Assembly: GCF_022370635.2 (NCBI RefSeq)
Contig: NZ_CP092362.2
Location: 4,588,001-4,652,000 of the forward strand
Length of the DNA: 64,000 nucleotides
Reading direction: 5' to 3'
From: Mycolicibacterium crocinum
Lineage (GTDB): Bacteria; Actinomycetota; Actinomycetes; Mycobacteriales; Mycobacteriaceae
Positions 47,740 through 56,231 of the stretch are shown piece by piece. Made by a program: the position numbers and the translations under genes. Each line of letters starts with the position of its first letter. Positions within the stretch are counted from its first letter, which is position 1. The notes beneath the pieces were generated by a model, which made no database searches, was not told where the DNA came from, and saw only the letters and a list, made by a program, of their open reading frames with translations.

Positions 47740-48153
47740 ATGCCGATCGCCACTTCCGCCATTGCCCACGTGCGGCTGACCGTCACCGACATCGCCACCT
47801 CACGCCGGTTCTACGACAGCGTGTTCGGCTGGCCGGTGTACGCCGAACTTCCGGAGAACGCCGATGCCGCAACCCGCGAGCAGCTTTCGTTCCTGTTCGG
47901 CGGAGTCATCTACAACATCGGTAACAGCTTGATCGGGCTGCGTCCCACCGGTACGGGTGCCTTCGACGAAGACCGGGTCGGCCTCGATCATCTGGCTTTC
48001 GGGCTGCCCAGCCTCGACGACCTGGAGCGGGCCGCCGCCCACCTCGACTCGCTGGGCATCGCGCACGAGCCGATCAAGGACATCGGTGTCGCCTACATCC
48101 TCGAGTTCCGCGATCCCGACAACATCGCCCTGGAGCTGACCGCTCGCAAGTGA
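47740..48153 (+). CDS. VOC/glyoxalase-fold protein
   Basis: A 137-residue vicinal-oxygen-chelate protein: AHVRLTVTDIATSRRFYDSVF at the start, DHLAFGLPSLDDLERAAAHL, and YILEFRDPDNIALEL with the C-terminal metal-binding Glu. The ATG at 47740 is favoured because GAGAGG lies 9 bp upstream; an ATG at 47731 sits too close to it. It is divergent from the LLM oxidoreductase, sharing a promoter region of about 70 bp. Activity could be glyoxalase, dioxygenase or resistance protein. Confidence 0.82.
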   Translation: MPIATSAIAHVRLTVTDIATSRRFYDSVFGWPVYAELPENADAATREQLSFLFGGVIYNIGNSLIGLRPTGTGAFDEDRVGLDHLAFGLPSLDDLERAAAHLDSLGIAHEPIKDIGVAYILEFRDPDNIALELTARK

Positions 48154-48165
48154 GGGCAGCACTCC

Positions 48166-49290
48166 CTACCGTGCGGGGTCCTTGTAGGCCTTGATCGGTC
48201 CGGCGGCCGGCGGTGGGTTGAGCAGGTTGCCGCGCAAACTGCCCCGCGCGGTGCGCACCGCGACCAGTAGCCACGTGCTCAACAGCCCGACGTAGGCGAG
48301 TCCGGCCGCGACCTTGAACGCAGGCAGGTTGGTGTGCACGGCCAGCTGCGTGGTGCCGGTGACGAACGTGCCCACCGGGAAGGTCAAGCTCCACCACGTC
48401 AGCGCGAACGGCATACCGCGTCGCAGCGTGCGGATCGTCAGCGAGGTGGCCAGTGCGATCCACAGCACCGCAAAACCCCACACGGGAACGCCGAAGATCA
48501 CCGCGAACGCATTGAGGTCCTCAGCCAGCTCGTGCTCGACAGCAAGTGCAGCCATCTGCCCGAGAAGTCCTGCGGCGGTGATGGATTGGCCGATGGGACC
48601 GAGGACGATCCACAGTGTTGGCACCCTAGCCGTGCCGGAGGTTCCGTAGAGCACCAGCCGGCTCCAGATCATGGTGATGATGATGAACGCGGCCACCAGC
48701 GAGAGGCCGAACATCGCGTAACAGCCGTAGAGCATGGTGGTGCGGCCGGTGCCCGGCACCATGTGCGGGATCAGCAGGGCTCCCGTCGCCGCCGAGACCA
48801 TGGGCGGAACGACCGGCATCAGCCAGCCGCCGAACGCGGCGTCGGGTTCCACGTTGTGCTGGGTGAACATCAGGAACGGAATGCTCACCGCGGTGAACAG
48901 TCCACCGACGGTGCCTGCCGTCCACAGCACCCAGTCGAGATCGATGGCGAGCCGATCGCCGATGAGGTCGCGGCCGACCAGTACCGCGCCGGCACCGACC
49001 GTCAACAACGCCATCGGCGCCGCGCCGTAGAAGTGCGCCATCTGCGGATTGCGCGCGTGGGAGCGCGCGACCGTGGGATGGCGCAGCCAGTGCAGGCCGA
49101 CAATCGCGATCAGTACGACGAGCAAGACCGTGGCGATCACCCAGACCCCTTCGACAAAGCCTCGGAGCCCCGGGACGTGTATCGGTAGCGTCGCGCCCGC
49201 GGTCGCCACGATTCCGGTGCCCATCACCGACGCGAACCAGTTGGGCCCGATATTGCCCAGCTTCTCGACCCGGGTCTGCGGTGTTGCCAT
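48166..49290 (-). CDS. TDT-family (TehA/Mae1-like) transporter
   Basis: A 374-residue membrane protein with about ten helices of the tellurite-resistance/dicarboxylate transporter family (TehA, SLAC1, Mae1). The first helix has NWFASVMGTGIVATAGATL, matching the family start. FTAVSIPFLMFTQHNV, WWSLTFPVGTFVTGTTQLAV and further TM segments follow. Possible substrates are malate, other dicarboxylates or anions. I took the ATG at 49290 (MATPQTRVEKLGN) as start; a GTG further upstream would overlap the next gene. It ends 12 bp after the VOC gene stop in convergent orientation. Confidence 0.83.
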   Translation of the reverse strand: MATPQTRVEKLGNIGPNWFASVMGTGIVATAGATLPIHVPGLRGFVEGVWVIATVLLVVLIAIVGLHWLRHPTVARSHARNPQMAHFYGAAPMALLTVGAGAVLVGRDLIGDRLAIDLDWVLWTAGTVGGLFTAVSIPFLMFTQHNVEPDAAFGGWLMPVVPPMVSAATGALLIPHMVPGTGRTTMLYGCYAMFGLSLVAAFIIITMIWSRLVLYGTSGTARVPTLWIVLGPIGQSITAAGLLGQMAALAVEHELAEDLNAFAVIFGVPVWGFAVLWIALATSLTIRTLRRGMPFALTWWSLTFPVGTFVTGTTQLAVHTNLPAFKVAAGLAYVGLLSTWLLVAVRTARGSLRGNLLNPPPAAGPIKAYKDPAR

Positions 49291-49382
49291 AAGCAACAGA
49301 CGGTACGGCATGGCTGAGTCGCGGTCGCCCAGGCGGACGTTCATTGCAGGGCGGGGACGAAAGTGCTTGACTGGCAAAGGTA

Positions 49383-49775
49383 ATGACAATCGCACTCAAC
49401 CACACCATCGTCGCCGCGCACGATAAGCAGAAGTCCGCTCAGTTCCTGACCGAACTGTTCGGGCTACCGGATGCGGCGCCGTTCGGCCATTTCCTCGTGG
49501 TCGTCCTCGAGCACGGACTGTCCCTCGACTTCGCCGACGTGCCCGCCGATGAATCAATTCACCCGCAGCACTACGCCTTTCTGGTGACCGAGGACGACTT
49601 CGACGCGATCTACGGAAAGATTTCCGAACGGGGGCTGCCGCACTGGGCCGACCCCCGCGGCGCGCGGCCTGGCGAAATCAACCATAACGACGGCGGCCGC
49701 GGCGTGTACTTCCGCGACCCGGCGGGCCACTACTTGGAGATCATCACTCGGCCGTACGGATCCGGGACCGACTAG
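49383..49775 (+). CDS. VOC-family protein
   Basis: A 130-residue vicinal-oxygen-chelate protein with ALNHTIVAAHDKQKSAQFLTE at the start, HYAFLVTEDDFDAIYGKI and GRGVYFRDPAGHYLEIITRP at the end (the Glu is a metal ligand in the fold). An AAAGG site precedes the ATG. It is the last gene before the Rrf2 regulator, which converges with a 4-bp overlap. Its reaction is not predictable; bleomycin/fosfomycin-type resistance proteins and glyoxalases share the fold. Confidence 0.83.
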   Translation: MTIALNHTIVAAHDKQKSAQFLTELFGLPDAAPFGHFLVVVLEHGLSLDFADVPADESIHPQHYAFLVTEDDFDAIYGKISERGLPHWADPRGARPGEINHNDGGRGVYFRDPAGHYLEIITRPYGSGTD

Positions 49776-50245
49776 CCACCGTGCCCGCGCCGGTCCTCCT
49801 GCTTCAGGTAGTCGCGGGCCAAATCGGCGACGTGGCCCGGCAGTTGTCCGCTCGCGACATCCGCCAGGCTGGTCTCCTCCAGCACCGATCGCATGCTGGC
49901 GCGCAACGCCCGCCAGACATCGGTCAGTGCTGCTGTGGGCCCGCTGTAGGGCAGGTCGCCCAGGCCGATGTCGCGCACGCTGGCCAACGGTCCATCGATA
50001 CAGCGCAACACGTCGGCGATGCTGATCTCGGCGGCCGCTCGGCCCAGCTCATAGCCGCCGTCACGGCCGCGATGGCTGCGCACCAACCGGTCGGTGCGCA
50101 GATCAGAAAGGATGTCGACCAGAAACTGTGCGGGAATGCCCTGGGCCTTGGCCAGGTCCTCGGTCTTGACCAGCGCGCCCGTGTCGACCGATGCCAGCTG
50201 GATCATGGCGCGGACGGCGTATTCCGCCTTCGCTGACATCCGCAT
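49772..50245 (-). CDS. Rrf2-family transcriptional regulator
   Basis: A 157-residue winged-helix regulator very like M. tuberculosis Rv1287 in my memory. The DNA-binding part has MRMSAKAEYAVRAMIQLASV, QGIPAQFLVDILSDLRTDRL and RSHRGRDGGYELGR. The family's iron-sulfur cysteines (as in IscR) are absent; the only cysteine is in VLRCIDGP. Rv1287 lies next to cysD-cysN, and here the cys genes are about 4-5 kb away on the same strand, so control of sulfate assimilation is possible but not shown. Start ATG, first codons matching the homologue. Confidence 0.86.
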   Translation of the reverse strand: MRMSAKAEYAVRAMIQLASVDTGALVKTEDLAKAQGIPAQFLVDILSDLRTDRLVRSHRGRDGGYELGRAAAEISIADVLRCIDGPLASVRDIGLGDLPYSGPTAALTDVWRALRASMRSVLEETSLADVASGQLPGHVADLARDYLKQEDRRGHGG

Positions 50246-50281
50246 TCGGCGAATTCTGCCACTGCCACGTCGTCAGCAGGG

Positions 50282-51439
50282 TCACGAGGCGTCTGATGAC
50301 GGCGCTGGTGTGGCGCCGGTGCGCTGAGGCGGTCGGTGCGGAGCGAGCGCCTTGCGAAGGGTGTCGGCGAATCGGTCCAGCGAGGTGCGAACGTGGTTGA
50401 CCGGGTTCTCGGCACCCTGCTGGGCCGGCGACTGCGGCGCCTTGGTGTGCGGTTCCGCCTTGTTTCCGTCGCTGAGATCCGTGGCTCCGTTGACGGCCGT
50501 CTGCTTCGGTTCCGTGTTGGCTGCGTTGCCGGCGTCGGCCGGATCAGTCGTCGTCTCGGGCTTGGTCGACGCACCCGGCTTGGTCGATGCGCCCGGCTTG
50601 GTCGACGCGCCCGGCTTGGTCGGGATGGCCAGTCCCCTGCGGTGGCCCAGTGTGCGGCGCAGCGACGCCAAGCTGTTGACGGTCGCGGACGCGGTGGCCG
50701 TCGACGTGGCTTTCGGCCCAGACTGCGCGGGTCGCCGCAGAATGTCAGCCAACTCGGTGAGCCGCTGCCGAACCTCGGTGCGGATCGCCTTGACGATCTT
50801 CGACGGCGGACCGACGGGCACCGCCACCACCCGAAGCGCGGAGCGGATCGCGGCGTCGACGTCGCCGTCGGTGAGCGCGGCCAGCGTGTCCGCGATCAAT
50901 CTTGGCTTGGCGACGGCGATTCGGGCGGCCGCGACGGTGGCTTCGACGACTTGCACGCTGACATAGCCGACGTAGTCGGCCACCGAGGTGACGGCATGCT
51001 GCAGCGCACGATCATGGGTCACCACAGGGGACGCGTTCGCCGCCGGCACAGCGGCGGGCTTGCCGCTCATCAAGTCGGCGACCGCGGTGGGCGGCACGTA
51101 CGGCGCAGGGGCTGGGCCGGGGACCGGAGCCGGCTTCCCGGGAACCTCGGTCCACAACGCTTCGTCCACCGCGCGCCCGCTGAGCATCGTGACATTGGTG
51201 ACGACGCCGGCGACCACTCTCTTGAATGGATCTGTCGGGCTCGAGGTACCGGCATCTCGTGTGAGCGTCTCGAGCAGTGCGCGGTCGAGCGCGGCGTTGG
51301 AAGTGGTGCTGTCCGCCGAGAGTTTGACCGGCGGAACCCGGACATCCGACTGGGGGGCTGAGACCGGGTTGATGACCACGACGGTAGCGCCGACGAGCGC
51401 TACTCCAGTCGTGAAAATCGCACCAATGCCGCGGCGCAC
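50282..51439 (-). CDS. Secreted Ala/Pro/Thr-rich mycobacterial protein
   Basis: A 385-residue protein with a signal peptide (MRRGIGAIFTTGVALVGATVVV, cleaved near VSA). The middle is helical (VADYVGYVSVQVVEATVAAARIAVAKP, IRTEVRQRLTELADIL). The C-terminal third is disordered and rich in A, T, K and P, with three copies of the 6-residue unit STKPGA. It has no cysteines and no recognised catalytic domain. It resembles the next gene (51622) in design, probably as a distant paralogue, and shares its promoter architecture. A GTG start follows a GGGAGGGA site. Confidence 0.68.
   Translation of the reverse strand: MRRGIGAIFTTGVALVGATVVVINPVSAPQSDVRVPPVKLSADSTTSNAALDRALLETLTRDAGTSSPTDPFKRVVAGVVTNVTMLSGRAVDEALWTEVPGKPAPVPGPAPAPYVPPTAVADLMSGKPAAVPAANASPVVTHDRALQHAVTSVADYVGYVSVQVVEATVAAARIAVAKPRLIADTLAALTDGDVDAAIRSALRVVAVPVGPPSKIVKAIRTEVRQRLTELADILRRPAQSGPKATSTATASATVNSLASLRRTLGHRRGLAIPTKPGASTKPGASTKPGASTKPETTTDPADAGNAANTEPKQTAVNGATDLSDGNKAEPHTKAPQSPAQQGAENPVNHVRTSLDRFADTLRKALAPHRPPQRTGATPAPSSDAS
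50559..50612 (-). repeat. Three 18-bp tandem repeats in a secreted-protein gene
   Basis: Three imperfect 18-bp units (starting GGCTTGGTCGA, plus a partial fourth) encode STKPGA repeats in the protein at 50282-51439. The unit differs at one or two bases. Such in-frame repeats can change number by slippage and vary the length of the surface-exposed tail. Confidence 0.85.
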
Positions 51440-51481
51440 CGTGTGCTCCCTCCCGGGGACCCCCAGCCAATTACCGGCTTA

Positions 51482-51508
51482 AGAATACCTGAGAGGAAAC
51501 TTAGAGGA
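51482..51508 (-). promoter_or_regulatory. Promoter with 11-bp direct repeats for the gene at 50282-51439
   Basis: On the minus strand two adjacent 11-bp boxes, TCCTCTAAGTT (51498-51508) and TCCTCTCAGGT (51487-51497), run directly into a -10 element TATTCT (51482-51487), 43 bp before the start codon. The same arrangement occurs at 52769-52795. Tandem 11-bp boxes covering the -35 position are typical of OmpR-type response regulators that activate transcription. Confidence 0.6.
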
Positions 51509-51567
51509 AAAGACCCAATGTGAATTAGAGTAATTCGGCTAATTTGACGAATAGGAAAACGGAGAAT

Positions 51568-51600
51568 CCCCTCCTTTTCAAAGACTTCGAAAAGGAGGGG
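51568..51600. terminator. 12-bp perfect hairpin after the second secreted-protein gene
   Basis: CCCCTCCTTTTC (51568-51579) pairs without mismatch with GAAAAGGAGGGG (51589-51600) around a 9-nt loop. It lies 21 bp past the stop of the minus-strand gene at 51622 and upstream of the promoter of the next one. It looks like an intrinsic terminator. The U-tract is poor, as is common in mycobacteria. Either strand could use it. Confidence 0.7.
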
Positions 51601-51621
51601 TCTCCCGTTGAGCGCGGTGGA

Positions 51622-52728
51622 TTACTCCGAGGACTTGCTGGCCGAGGCCTTCGCCCGCTTGGAGCCGCCGACTCCATGCTTGGCGCTCGACTTGCCTGCG
51701 CTTCCACTCTTTGCGTTGCTGCTGTTCGAGTGATCAGTCGCAGACGAACCGCTGTCGCCGGCCTTCGCGTTGTCCGCACCGCTGTTGTCGGCGGGTGCCG
51801 ACGTCTCCGCGGCCGCGACACGCAGTGACGACGCGGAGGGCGATGCCTTCTTGGCCGCAGTGGGCGCCGGAGCCGGGTTCGGGGTCGCCAACGCGGTCGC
51901 AACGTCCTTGACCACCGTCGAGATCACAGTCCGCACGCTCGGAACATAGGCCGAGATCGGAGGAGTCGGGACAGCTATGCCCGGGCCGAGAGTGACGGCA
52001 GTGATGGCGCCCGGTATGCCGGTGGGCCCGAACAGTCCGTCAACGACTGCGTTCCAGGTGTTCTCGATCGGATTCGTCGACTGCAGGGCGTCGACCGCGT
52101 CCTGGAAGACCTTGACGAAGGCACCTGCTACGACGAGGCCCTGATTGACCACGGCGGTGGCAATCTCCGGCGTCAACGTGGCCAGGGCGGTGGCCACGGC
52201 GGCGGCGCGGGTGACCACGCCCGTCAAGACGTATTGCCCGGTGGCGAGCGCTTCCTCGCCCGCCGCCGTGATGGAGTCGACGACGGTGGTGATCGCGCCG
52301 GGAATGTCGAAGGACAGCGCTTGCCCGGCGGCATTCCAGAAGCCCTCACTGAGGATCAAGGCACTTGTCCCGAACCCCTTGCCAGTCTGGAAGAGATAGT
52401 CAGACCCGTTGAGACCCAACTGGCTCAGGATCGGCATACCGTCCTTGATGATCTGGGGAACGACACCCAACGCCGCCAGAGCGCTCCACGGCGCCGGCTG
52501 CGGCACAGGACCGACTGCGCTGAAGAGGACGGTGTTTGCCAGGCCCGCACTCAGGAGGAGCTCGGAGAGCGGGTTGTCGAAGCCGGCCAAGACCACCTGG
52601 TTGGCTGACGGGATCTGGATGTCAGGCAATGCGAGATTGGCCTGCGTTACTGGCGTCATTGCAATCGCGCTGGCGCCGACGACGGCGGCAGTTCCCGCAA
52701 CGAGCTGTGAGCGTATGGAGATTTGCAT
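51622..52728 (-). CDS. Secreted Ala/Ser-rich mycobacterial protein
   Basis: A 368-residue exported protein with a clear signal peptide (MQISIRSQLVAGTAAVVGAS, cleaved near QANLA). The mature domain is hydrophobic and helical (LSELLLSAGLANTVLFSAVG, LTPEIATAVVNQGLVVAGAFVKVFQDAVDAL), with NPIENTWNAVVDGLFGPTGIPGAITAV in the middle. The last ~75 residues are Ser/Ala/Lys-rich and disordered. No catalytic motif is present. Mycobacteria have families of such secreted helical proteins of unknown role. The leader has tandem 11-bp boxes, a -10 and a GGGAGGGA ribosome site like the gene at 50282. Confidence 0.72.
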   Translation of the reverse strand: MQISIRSQLVAGTAAVVGASAIAMTPVTQANLALPDIQIPSANQVVLAGFDNPLSELLLSAGLANTVLFSAVGPVPQPAPWSALAALGVVPQIIKDGMPILSQLGLNGSDYLFQTGKGFGTSALILSEGFWNAAGQALSFDIPGAITTVVDSITAAGEEALATGQYVLTGVVTRAAAVATALATLTPEIATAVVNQGLVVAGAFVKVFQDAVDALQSTNPIENTWNAVVDGLFGPTGIPGAITAVTLGPGIAVPTPPISAYVPSVRTVISTVVKDVATALATPNPAPAPTAAKKASPSASSLRVAAAETSAPADNSGADNAKAGDSGSSATDHSNSSNAKSGSAGKSSAKHGVGGSKRAKASASKSSE

Positions 52729-52768
52729 TTCAATCCCTCCCGGGCTGGGGTCAACACTGACAAAGCTG

Positions 52769-52795
52769 AAGGTACCTGAGAGGAACCTGAGGAGA
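52769..52795 (-). promoter_or_regulatory. Promoter with 11-bp direct repeats for the gene at 51622-52728
   Basis: Minus-strand boxes TCTCCTCAGGT (52785-52795) and TCCTCTCAGGT (52774-52784) abut a -10 element TACCTT (52769-52774), 41 bp before the ATG. Geometry and the inner box match the site at 51482-51508. The remaining 52796-53046 is AT-rich and holds three further CTCAGG motifs on the plus strand (52996-53039), with no gene. Confidence 0.62.
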
Positions 52796-53046
52796 AACCA
52801 AAATTGACGATTTCGCCGAAAATTTTTCCTAACGCACAGGTCAAAATTGGCTGCAGCAATCTATCGACAAGCTAGCATCAGCAGATGATGCCAGCTAGAA
52901 GGCATCTAATCTGCCAGTCAGCAAATTTCACTAGCTTCGCCGTAGTGGCCAATTTGCTGCAACACGCGTCCTAGCCAAGGCTAAACAGCGTTCGCCTTTC
53001 TCAGGTTTGATGCGCTAACTTCTCAGGTGTCAGCTCAGGGCGACCG

Positions 53047-53646
53047 TCAGTCCGGGATTGCTTGCCCTACGGGCACCACGACAGCGAACAAATCCTTGAG
53101 AGCGGCAAGGCTTGCCGCCTGCACCGTTGCCGCGGGCACGTCGCCGCCATCCACGCCTGGCAACGATCGCGTGGCTGTCGCGCCGGCCATGACCGTTGGT
53201 GCGTAGCCGAGGTTGAAGGCGCCTCGCGCCGTCGAATTGACGCACATATGCGTCATGAATCCGGCGATGATCAGATTTTCGGCGCCGACCGCCTTGAGCC
53301 GTTCCTCGAGATCGGTGTGCACGAACGAATTCGGGTAGTTCTTGATCACCACCGGCTCTCCATCGCGTGGCGCCACCCGCGACACGATCGCACCGCTCTC
53401 CCCGTTGATGTCGTAGAGCGACCCCGGACCGTCGTCGTGCTGGATGTGAATCACCGGAATGCCGGCCGTCCTGGCGCGGTCCAACAGCGCTGCCGCCTCG
53501 TCCAGTGCGGCCTGCACACCCTCGAGTTCCATCACGCCCTGTGTGTACGTGTTCTGGCAGTCGACCAGGATCAGGGTCGATTCGGCCAGGCTCGGCGGAT
53601 CCAGCGGAAGGCCCGCGAGCCCCCGCAGGGTGTTGAGTTCAGTCAT
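53047..53646 (-). CDS. Isochorismatase-family cysteine hydrolase
   Basis: A 199-residue hydrolase with the family catalytic triad: Asp in LILVDCQNTYTQG, Lys in VVIKNYPNSFVHTDL and Cys in GFMTHMCVNSTARGAF. A cis-peptide typical of the fold precedes the cysteine. Relatives hydrolyse nicotinamide, biuret, carbamoylsarcosine or other amides, so the substrate is open. It lies 9 bp after cysQ and may be part of that operon. No export signal. Confidence 0.85.
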   Translation of the reverse strand: MTELNTLRGLAGLPLDPPSLAESTLILVDCQNTYTQGVMELEGVQAALDEAAALLDRARTAGIPVIHIQHDDGPGSLYDINGESGAIVSRVAPRDGEPVVIKNYPNSFVHTDLEERLKAVGAENLIIAGFMTHMCVNSTARGAFNLGYAPTVMAGATATRSLPGVDGGDVPAATVQAASLAALKDLFAVVVPVGQAIPD

Positions 53647-53655
53647 GGCGCAACG

Positions 53656-54384
53656 CTACTGCGTCGCGGCCAGCACCGCCTCGGCCAATTCGGCACGGCA
53701 CACCACGACATCGGGGAGCAGCGGATCGGGCCTGTTGTACTGCAGCGGGGAGCCGTCGATGCGCGACGTGTGCAACCCGGCGGCCCTGGCCACGGCCACT
53801 GGAGCGGCCGAATCCCACTCGTACTGCCCGCCGGCGTGCACGTAGACATCTGCACGGCCCTGCACCACAGAGGCGACTTTCGCTCCGGCAGAACCCATTT
53901 CGACCAGCACACCACCCAGCGCGTCGCGAACCTGCAGCGCCACCGCGGGCGGACGGGTCCGCGAAACCACGATCCGCGGAACGTCCGGTGCGGCCGGCGG
54001 TACCGGCACAACCGGCGTGGCCAACGTGACGCCCTGCGCGGGAAGGGCAACCGCGCCGGCGATCAGCTCGCCGTCCTGCCACAGCGCCACGTGCACGGCC
54101 CAGTCGTCGCGGTCGAGTTCGGAGAACTCCCGGGTGCCGTCGAGCGGGTCCACGATCCACACCCGCGTGCTGCGCAACCGGATCGGATCGTCGGCGCCCT
54201 CCTCCGACAAAACGGCATCGTCGGGCCGCGCCTCGGCCAGCGCCTCCATCAGATACTCGTGGGAGCGCTTGTCCCCCGCCGCTTTTCGCTCGGCACCCGA
54301 CGCGTCGGCCAACTCCGCGCGGACGTCGAGCAGTAGCTTGCCGGCCTGGGTGGCCAGCTCGGCGGCCAGGTCGTGGTCGCTCAC
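53656..54384 (-). CDS. cysQ: 3'(2'),5'-bisphosphate nucleotidase CysQ-like
   Basis: A 242-residue inositol-monophosphatase-fold enzyme that removes 3'-phosphate from PAP/PAPS and so balances sulfate activation. The metal motif WIVDPLDGTREFSE, LSEEGADDP before it and YEWDSAAPVAVARAAGL at the end are typical. The GTG start overlaps the cysNC stop (GTGA at 54381-54384), which supports translational coupling and this start. In M. tuberculosis cysQ (Rv2131c) is elsewhere, so the linkage here is notable but logical. An inositol-phosphatase activity is also possible in this family. Confidence 0.88.
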   Translation of the reverse strand: MSDHDLAAELATQAGKLLLDVRAELADASGAERKAAGDKRSHEYLMEALAEARPDDAVLSEEGADDPIRLRSTRVWIVDPLDGTREFSELDRDDWAVHVALWQDGELIAGAVALPAQGVTLATPVVPVPPAAPDVPRIVVSRTRPPAVALQVRDALGGVLVEMGSAGAKVASVVQGRADVYVHAGGQYEWDSAAPVAVARAAGLHTSRIDGSPLQYNRPDPLLPDVVVCRAELAEAVLAATQ

Positions 54385-56231
54385 TGCTCGCCCTCCAGCA
54401 GGTCGATGACCTGCTGGGCCAATTCGTCGCACTCGCGCTCGGGGGTCAACCGCAGGTCCGGGTTCTTCGGGCGCTGATACGGGCTGTCGATTCCGGTGAA
54501 GTGGGTGATCTCACCGGCCCGCGCCTTGGCGTAGAGACCCTTGGGGTCCCGGCGCTCGCAGTCCTCGAGCGGGGTGTCGACGAAGATCTCGAAAAACTCG
54601 ACGCCCTGGTCGGTGTGGACCTTGCGGGCGAGTTCGCGGTGCTCCTCCAGCGGGCTGATGGCGGGCACCAGAACCGTGAGGCCGGCGTCGGCCATCAGCG
54701 TGGCGATGTGGGCCAGCCGGCGCAGGTTCTCGGCACGATCGGCCATCGAGAACCCGAGATCGGCGTTGAGTCCATGACGCAGGTTGTCACCGTCGAGAAT
54801 GTATGCGGGACAACCATGTTCGAGCAGCTTCTGCTCGACCAACACCGCGATCGACGACTTGCCGGAGCCGGACAGGCCGGTGAACCACAGAGTGCGGCCC
54901 TTGCTCAGCCGGTCACCGGCGCTGACCAGGGACTGGTGGCGCACCGTGTTCGGCGACGCCGAGCGACTGGCCGTCGGCGCGGTGTCGCGCACCATGCCTG
55001 CTGCCACCGTCACGTTGGTGTCGGGATCGATCAGGATGAATGATCCGGTGGCGGCGTTGCGGGAGTACTCGTCGAGCAGCAGCGGCACCTGGGTGCGCAG
55101 GGTGACCCGGCCGAGTTCGTTGAGCTTCAACGCCGTTGCGCTCTTGTCCCGGTGCAGGGTGTTGACGTCCAGGCGATAGTCAAGCCCGCTGACGCGGGCC
55201 CGGGTGGTTCGGGTGGTCTGCTTGATGATGTAGTCGCGGCCGGGTTCCAGCGAGGAGTCGTCGGCCATCCAGCACACCGTCGCATCGAATTCCTGGGTGG
55301 CGACGGGCTGATTCTGCGGGCGTGCCAGCATGTCACCGCGGGAGATGTCGATATCGTCGGCGAGACTGATCGACACGGCCATCGGCGGGAATGCCTCATC
55401 GACTGGTCCGGTCGGGCCGTCGATTGTGGTGATGCGACTGGTTTTTCCGCTCGGCAGCACGACGACCTCGTCGCCGGGGCGCATCACACCGCTGGCAATG
55501 GTGCCCGCGTAACTGCGATGGTCGGCATGCTCTTTCGTCTGCGGCCGGATCACGTACTGCACCGGGAAGCGCACGTCGACCAGGTTGCGGTCGCCGGCGA
55601 TGTAGACGTCTTCGAGGTGGCTCAGCAGCGGCGGCCCGTCGTACCAGGGCGCCTTATCGGACTTGGTCACCACGTTGTCGCCGTTGAGCGCCGACATCGG
55701 GATGGTGGTGACGTCGTGGATGTCGAGACGGGCGGCGAAGGCGTGAAACTCCTCGCGGATCCACTCGAAACGTTCACGGTCCCAGTCGATGAGGTCCATC
55801 TTGTTGACCGCCAGCACCACGTGCTGGACACCCAGCAGCGAGGCCAGGAACGCATGCCTGCGCGACTGCTCGAGCAGGCCGTGCCGCGCGTCGACGAGCA
55901 CGATCGCCAGTTGCGCGGTCGAGGTTCCGGTGACCATGTTGCGCGTGTACTGGATGTGACCCGGTGTATCGGCGATGATGAATTTCCGCTTGGCCGTCGC
56001 GAAATAGCGATAGGCGACGTCGATGGTGATGCCCTGCTCGCGCTCGGAGCGCAGCCCGTCGGTCACCAGGGCGAGGTCGGTGTAGTCGTTGCCGCGTTCG
56101 CGCGACGTCCGCTCGACGGCAGCCAGCTGATCTTCCATCACGGCTTTGGAGTCGTAGAGCAGCCGGCCGATCAGCGTCGACTTGCCGTCGTCGACCGACC
56201 CGGCGGTGGCAATTCGCAAAAGCGTTGTCAT
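54381..56231 (-). CDS. cysNC: Sulfate adenylyltransferase GTPase / APS kinase fusion (CysNC)
   Basis: A 616-residue fusion. Residues ~1-430 are the CysN GTPase subunit of ATP sulfurylase (ATAGSVDDGKSTLIGRLLYD P-loop, DTPGHIQYTRNMVTG, NKMDLIDW). The last ~180 residues are CysC APS kinase (LWFTGLSGSGKSSIAVLVEQ, DGDNLRHGLNADLGFS, FVDTPLEDCERRDPKGLY). It makes APS from sulfate with GTP hydrolysis and then PAPS. The ATG shares one base with the cysD stop (TGATG), so the two are coupled. The fused form is usual in mycobacteria (Rv1286). Confidence 0.95.
   Translation of the reverse strand: MTTLLRIATAGSVDDGKSTLIGRLLYDSKAVMEDQLAAVERTSRERGNDYTDLALVTDGLRSEREQGITIDVAYRYFATAKRKFIIADTPGHIQYTRNMVTGTSTAQLAIVLVDARHGLLEQSRRHAFLASLLGVQHVVLAVNKMDLIDWDRERFEWIREEFHAFAARLDIHDVTTIPMSALNGDNVVTKSDKAPWYDGPPLLSHLEDVYIAGDRNLVDVRFPVQYVIRPQTKEHADHRSYAGTIASGVMRPGDEVVVLPSGKTSRITTIDGPTGPVDEAFPPMAVSISLADDIDISRGDMLARPQNQPVATQEFDATVCWMADDSSLEPGRDYIIKQTTRTTRARVSGLDYRLDVNTLHRDKSATALKLNELGRVTLRTQVPLLLDEYSRNAATGSFILIDPDTNVTVAAGMVRDTAPTASRSASPNTVRHQSLVSAGDRLSKGRTLWFTGLSGSGKSSIAVLVEQKLLEHGCPAYILDGDNLRHGLNADLGFSMADRAENLRRLAHIATLMADAGLTVLVPAISPLEEHRELARKVHTDQGVEFFEIFVDTPLEDCERRDPKGLYAKARAGEITHFTGIDSPYQRPKNPDLRLTPERECDELAQQVIDLLEGEQ

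Noticed and set aside
52996..53039. Three plus-strand CTCAGG motifs taken as a further promoter
   Set aside because: Spacings are 22 and 12 bp, no -10 follows, and no gene starts downstream on that strand; mentioned only as part of the shared-box finding.
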